A DNA stretch of 9,798 nt from Verrucomicrobiota bacterium. Its GTDB lineage: Bacteria; Verrucomicrobiota; Verrucomicrobiia; Limisphaerales; UBA11358. The stretch spans positions 1-9,798 of the forward strand of contig JAJPKI010000076.1 of assembly GCA_021323835.1 (NCBI GenBank). Direction: 5' to 3'. This document shows, piece by piece, positions 6,633 through 9,798 of this stretch. Position numbers and translations under genes: made by a program. Position 1 is the first letter of the stretch, and every line of letters starts with the position of its first letter. The notes under the pieces are model-generated. The model saw only the letters and a list, made by a program, of their open reading frames with translations. It did not search any database and was not told the origin of the DNA.

Positions 6633-7310
6633 CTAATACGCATACCATCGATAAGAAGGATGCTCGACGGCCCAGTGCCACAATAGGCAACCATAAAATG
6701 CCGCAAGAAAAATTGGAAACACCGCCCATGCTGTCCAAAAAATATCCAACCGAAGAACTGTTTCATCCCAGGAACAAAGGAACATAGTCATTGAGGCCAG
6801 ACTACAAACTATGGAAATTAAGAAAATAATCGCTACAAGTCGGAGATTTAGCAAATCCAGTCGCAAAGAATCGTTTATCCATATATGATAAATGGTAATG
6901 CCCGTAATAAGAGTCCAAAGAGGTAGCGAAAATAGCACTGCCATAAACTTTAAATGACGGGCATTTTTTGAATCAAAGGCGCGCGGCGAAATGAGGCGAG
7001 TGATTGCTGCCCACAATCCAAATGTAATTACCCACATAGCGGAAATTTGAATTAAAATTTTTTCGACATTGTTAAAATTCAAATCGCGAAAATCAAAAGT
7101 GAGAAGGAAAATACTTGGGGCAATCAAAACTTCTTCTTTGTAGTTAATATAAACGGGATAAAGAAGCGCCAGAGCCAGCGAGCGAATTAGCCATCGTGTC
7201 AAAACTGATAATCGTCGCGTCCAACGCCATGCCGTGAAGCAATAGACAACGGTAAGTGCAATTGAAAGCAACGCAATCATAAGAATATTGCTTCTGACTG
7301 TATTTGACAT
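6633..7310 (-). CDS. Multi-span membrane protein of unknown function
   Basis: A protein of 225 residues that I do not recognise. About six hydrophobic segments are visible, near residues 8-27, 40-56, 86-105, 121-142, 157-178 and 189-211. Loops carry basic stretches such as WRWTRRL (28-34), and the protein is rich in Trp. There is no signal peptidase site and no catalytic motif. It starts 30 bases after the M50 protease stop on the same strand, preceded by a purine-rich GAGAG, so co-transcription is likely. Its base composition is more AT-rich than the neighbouring genes, which may mark a recently acquired or weakly constrained gene. Function is unknown; a link to the adjacent membrane protease is only a guess from position. 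Confidence 0.65.
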   Translation of the reverse strand: MSNTVRSNILMIALLSIALTVVYCFTAWRWTRRLSVLTRWLIRSLALALLYPVYINYKEEVLIAPSIFLLTFDFRDLNFNNVEKILIQISAMWVITFGLWAAITRLISPRAFDSKNARHLKFMAVLFSLPLWTLITGITIYHIWINDSLRLDLLNLRLVAIIFLISIVCSLASMTMFLCSWDETVLRLDIFWTAWAVFPIFLAAFYGCLLWHWAVEHPSYRWYAY

Positions 7311-7340
7311 TGCTCTCGCCCCGAATAATTGTCCAGCTAA

Positions 7341-8255
7341 TTACATTTGCGGCTGCTGCCCAAAACTTTCCCACGCAGTGATTGGTTGCAGCGCTCCACA
7401 TTCGGGGCATGACGTCGCGGCATATTGAGTCGAGCAATGCGGACAAATCGCGTGCGATTCAAATGTATCAAACGGCTGGCCGCATTTGCTGCAGCGCCAG
7501 AAATTTCCCATCGGCGGCGGCGTCTTGCATTCGGGACAACGAAAACCATCGCGTCGCGGCGCTTTGGAAACTTTTATTAAAGCTTGCGCCTGTTTGAAGC
7601 CGTTCCAGCAATTGAGCGCGATAAATACGCACAAAGCGCCGAGCCAAAGGGATTGCATCCAAATGGCGAGCAAAACAAATCCCGCCACACCAAGAAATCC
7701 AATGATGCTTGCGACCAGCAAACTGTTCGCGCGACCGAAGACGAACCACAATAGCGAGCGCAGGATTTGTCCGCCGTCTAAAGGAAAGACCGGCATCATA
7801 TTGAAAATGAGCAAGCCCAGATTGATATACCAAATGTTGTGAACCAAATCATAGGCATCGGCATTGGTGTCATACCAGCCCAGGCGCGAACTCATCATGA
7901 CCATCGCGGCGGTAACGGGAATGAGTATGACATTGACAAGCGGTCCCGCGGCGATGCTCCAGAGCGTTGCGCCCGGACGTTGCGGCGGCGTGACATAAGC
8001 GACACCGCCAAGCGGCCAAAGAACGATGTCATGAGTTTGTCCGCCGACGGAGCGACAGGCGAGTTGATGACCGAATTCATGCATCAGCACGATGGCAAAG
8101 AGCGAAAGATATTCCGCGGCGTTCCAAACCGGCGATGTATAAACGTGTGTTCGATAATTGATGGCCCAAAGGGCGACGAGAAACCAAGCCCAGTGCAAGT
8201 AGACGGTAATTCCGAACAGTCTGAATAATTTAACGGAGCCTTTACGCGTTGGCAT
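7341..8255 (-). CDS. M50 site-2-protease-like metalloprotease with C-terminal zinc ribbons
   Basis: An integral membrane zinc protease of 304 residues. The N-terminal span VYLHWAWFLVALW is typical of the S2P/SpoIVFB-like group. The active-site helix carries HEFGH (59-63: His59, Glu60, His63), and the third ligand is Asp160 in MPVFPLDGGQ, the family's LDG motif. No PDZ or CBS domain is seen. After the last span (about 185-215) comes a soluble tail with four CxxC pairs (Cys240/243, 255/258, 271/274, 283/286), enough for two zinc ribbons. Such proteases usually cleave membrane-bound regulators; the tail may bind a partner or nucleic acid, which is inference. It lies between a small membrane protein upstream and a multi-span protein downstream, probably in one operon. 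Confidence 0.9.
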   Translation of the reverse strand: MPTRKGSVKLFRLFGITVYLHWAWFLVALWAINYRTHVYTSPVWNAAEYLSLFAIVLMHEFGHQLACRSVGGQTHDIVLWPLGGVAYVTPPQRPGATLWSIAAGPLVNVILIPVTAAMVMMSSRLGWYDTNADAYDLVHNIWYINLGLLIFNMMPVFPLDGGQILRSLLWFVFGRANSLLVASIIGFLGVAGFVLLAIWMQSLWLGALCVFIALNCWNGFKQAQALIKVSKAPRRDGFRCPECKTPPPMGNFWRCSKCGQPFDTFESHAICPHCSTQYAATSCPECGALQPITAWESFGQQPQM

Positions 8256-8311
8256 TGATGGAAACTGCCAGACTTGATTTACGCGAACAAGTTTTTACCG
8301 CGCATTAACGC

Positions 8312-8614
8312 CTATTGAGATTGCGGCTTGGGCTGTTCGTTGATGGCGTTGATTTCATTTTCACGTTTCAACGCATTGTCCCGAAGATGGTCGGACGCGG
8401 CGGCTGGTTTTTTGAACAATTGATTCAACCCCGCATAAGCGATTTGCTGCACCTGCACTTCGTGATTATCCATCACCACAATGCCGGTGGCGATGAGGAG
8501 AAGAATGAACGCCAATCGCACGTGCAAAAAGATTTCGTGAAAAACATTTGCACGAGCTTTCCGGCGAAACTCGGTTTCGGCCCATTTGGCAATTTTGATT
8601 CCGTTGATTTCCAC
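8312..8614 (-). CDS. Small single-span membrane protein, hypothetical
   Basis: A protein of 100 residues, unrecognised. A basic, amphipathic N-terminal part (1-30, with EFRRKARANVFHEIFLHVR) precedes one hydrophobic span at about 32-48 (RLAFILLLIATGIVVM). A hydrophilic, Gln/Asn/Glu-rich tail (50-100) follows, ending PKPQSQ. The start is a GTG at 8614; the nearby ATG at 8637 is out of frame. It ends 56 bases before the M50 protease on the same strand. A single-span protein next to a site-2-like protease could be a substrate or partner, but nothing in the sequence proves this. Confidence 0.55.
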   Translation of the reverse strand: MEINGIKIAKWAETEFRRKARANVFHEIFLHVRLAFILLLIATGIVVMDNHEVQVQQIAYAGLNQLFKKPAAASDHLRDNALKRENEINAINEQPKPQSQ

Positions 8615-8724
8615 GCGTGAACTGTCGCAATTTCCATGCCGTGTTTATTATGAGGACATACGAGAAAACGGGGTCTTTATTGTCTAAAATTGAGACGGCC
8701 GTGTCATAACAGCGTCCATGTGGA

Positions 8725-8750
8725 TGCCATCGGATGAACATCCGATGGCA
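8725..8750. repeat. Perfect inverted repeat with 12-base arms
   Basis: TGCCATCGGATG (8725-8736), a 2-base AA spacer, then CATCCGATGGCA (8739-8750). As RNA it would form an 11-pair stem with a GAAC loop. No T tract follows, so it is not a simple terminator. It lies 152 bases upstream of the lyase-like gene and could be an operator, an mRNA-stability hairpin or a dispersed repeat. Confidence 0.8.
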
Positions 8751-8792
8751 AGTCTCGAAACTTGTGTAAAGGTTGGTCAACTCCTTCTAAAG

Positions 8793-8814
8793 AAATGCAA
8801 ATCGTTTTGCATTT
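8793..8814. repeat. Hairpin with 9-base arms, AAATGCAAA/TTTGCATTT
   Basis: Perfect arms at 8793-8801 and 8806-8814 around a TCGT loop. The half-site AAATGCAA recurs at 8841-8848. It could be a regulator site or a leader hairpin. Confidence 0.6.
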
Positions 8815-8861
8815 GCCTGATGAAGTTGTTTAACAAACCGAAATGCAAGGAAACAAAAATC

Positions 8862-8887
8862 ATCATGCAGAAATGTTTTCGCATGAT
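8862..8887. repeat. Inverted repeat ATCATGC/GCATGAT
   Basis: Arms of 7 bases at 8862-8868 and 8881-8887 with a 12-base loop, ending 15 bases before the ATG at 8903. As RNA it would lie where ribosomes bind. Confidence 0.4.
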
Positions 8888-8902
8888 TCAACTCCCAAAA
8901 AT

Positions 8903-9798
8903 ATGAAATCATTAAAACTACCGATTGCCGTCACGGCGTTTTGCCTCGCAATGATTTGCGTCACGGCGCAAGCCAGTCTCATTTGGTATGGCGACCCCGC
9001 CACGGGCTTGAGCGTCTTCAAGCAAATCAACATTCAGGACGCCAATGATGTCAATCAAGGCAACCCAAGCCCGAACGGTTCTTCCGCCAGTGTGGTCAGT
9101 GACTCGACTTACGGACAGGTCTTTCAATTCTACAAAGCCGTTAACGACCGGCGCTGCGAAGCGCATGGCGCGAACGGATTTGATGCCGCCACCGGTAACA
9201 CTTACTACATCGGCTGGCGGTTTAGACTTAACAGCACGGTGGACAACAACGCCATCTTCCAATGGAAATCCTACGGCTCGCCCATGTATCAGGATTATCC
9301 GTTCGTTTTGAAAATGGTCGGCGGCAATTTGGAGCTTCACTATTTCGGCTCGAACATCACCGACCATGTGGTTTGGTCCGGACCCATTTCTGCCAACACT
9401 TGGTATTCCGCCATCATTGAAGTCAATGTTTCCAGCTCGTGGACGGGCGGAAAAATTTATTTCTGGTTGAACGGCTCGCAAAAAGTGAACGGTTATTCCG
9501 GACGCACCTTTGACGGCAGTTCCGTTGACCCCAAATGGGGCATTTACGGCGCGAACACCACGCAAGTCACCGACAAAGTTGAAGCATTGAAAATTGGCAC
9601 CACTTACGCCGATGTGGACCCGGACGGCGGCAACGGCATTGACACCAGCGCCGTTTATCAAATCCAAAACATCGCCAGCAGCAAAGTGTTGAACAATCAA
9701 GGCTCCACCACCAACGGCTCGCCTGTCAGCCAATGGACATCGGGAACCAGCACCAATTTGCAATGGACATTTATTCCCACCAGCGGCGGCTATTACCA
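8903..9798 (+). CDS. Secreted polysaccharide-lyase-like protein with ricin-type lectin domain, 5' part
   Basis: The frame is open from the ATG at 8903 to the right edge (298 complete codons), so the C-terminus is missing. Residues 1-24 form a signal peptide (MKSLKLPIAVTAFCLAMICV, then TAQA). Residues 25 to about 235 look like a beta-jelly-roll of the polysaccharide-lyase type (heparin-lyase-like/PL20 group): GQVFQFYKAVNDRRCEAHG, NTYYIGWRFRLNST, FVLKMVGGNLELHYFG, NTWYSAIIEVNVS and KIYFWLNGSQKV. A short linker (DVDPDGGNGIDT) leads to a ricin-B-like repeat (about 251-298: VYQIQNIASSKVLNNQG, then VSQWTSGTSTNLQWTF with the QW motif). It probably binds and cleaves an acidic polysaccharide outside the cell. 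Catalytic residues were not identified. A long open frame on the opposite strand (9763-8918) is its shadow. Confidence 0.75.
   Translation, partial: MKSLKLPIAVTAFCLAMICVTAQASLIWYGDPATGLSVFKQINIQDANDVNQGNPSPNGSSASVVSDSTYGQVFQFYKAVNDRRCEAHGANGFDAATGNTYYIGWRFRLNSTVDNNAIFQWKSYGSPMYQDYPFVLKMVGGNLELHYFGSNITDHVVWSGPISANTWYSAIIEVNVSSSWTGGKIYFWLNGSQKVNGYSGRTFDGSSVDPKWGIYGANTTQVTDKVEALKIGTTYADVDPDGGNGIDTSAVYQIQNIASSKVLNNQGSTTNGSPVSQWTSGTSTNLQWTFIPTSGGYY

Larger units (their letters stand above)
8615..8902. other. Divergent intergenic region with inverted repeats
   Basis: A gene-poor stretch of 288 bases between the minus-strand M50 group and the plus-strand lyase-like gene. It holds the three inverted repeats listed separately. 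No convincing -35/-10 pair was found for either direction; CATAAT on the minus strand (about 8647-8652) lacks a good -35. Confidence 0.5.

Noticed and set aside
8918..9763. A 281-codon open frame on the minus strand opposite the lyase-like gene.
   Set aside because: The plus-strand frame has a signal peptide, recognisable beta-strand motifs and a ricin QW repeat; the minus frame gives low-complexity Val/Ala/Gly/Arg text with no family features. It is a codon-bias shadow.

Overview
The window looks like a chromosomal stretch from a free-living Verrucomicrobiota bacterium, probably the Pedosphaera/Limisphaerales side. This is an inference. It rests on the mix of intergenic repeat types, weak or absent Shine-Dalgarno sequences, a DUF5696-like putative glycosidase, a secreted polysaccharide-lyase-like protein, and moderate GC with frequent AATT/CGCG words. 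No gene here fixes the taxonomy, and no 16S is present.

Layout. At the left edge is the 3' part of a large DUF5696-type putative glycoside hydrolase (1-1574, +). A membrane-anchored YdcF/DUF218 protein follows closely (1581-2174, +). Next comes an initiator tRNA-Met with its own promoter and a strong terminator (2183-2336). A biosynthetic run follows on the plus strand: aroB (2373-3453, interrupted by a frameshift near 2610), a trpG/pabA-type glutamine amidotransferase (3505-4074) and panD (4103-4486), the last behind its own good sigma70-like promoter. A long imperfect inverted repeat and a bidirectional terminator (4492-4597) separate these from a minus-strand pair: a secreted alpha/beta hydrolase (6009-5296) followed by a Mn-type superoxide dismutase (5240-4626). 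A BCP-like peroxiredoxin (6104-6580) is transcribed divergently from a recognisable promoter and ends in a terminator. A second minus-strand group comprises a small single-span membrane protein (8614-8312), an M50 site-2-protease-like metalloprotease with two C-terminal zinc ribbons (8255-7341), and an AT-rich multi-span membrane protein of unknown function (7310-6633). After a 288-base intergenic region with three inverted repeats, a secreted polysaccharide-lyase-like protein with a ricin-type lectin domain starts at 8903 and runs off the right edge.

How the parts relate. AroB makes dehydroquinate on the way to chorismate, and TrpG/PabA supplies ammonia for a chorismate-using enzyme, so these two are linked by pathway. 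PanD makes beta-alanine for pantothenate. SOD and the peroxiredoxin sit on either side of the hydrolase gene and cover successive steps of oxidant removal. The carbohydrate-active proteins at both ends suggest a polysaccharide-degrading lifestyle. Most of the window is ordinary housekeeping sequence, and I do not see a convincing new defence, mobile or signalling system. The points most worth a second look are the aroB frameshift, an A-U pair in the usually three-G-C anticodon stem of the initiator tRNA, a nearly leaderless panD promoter, the zinc-ribbon-tailed M50 protease, and the repeats at 3460, 4492 and 8725.
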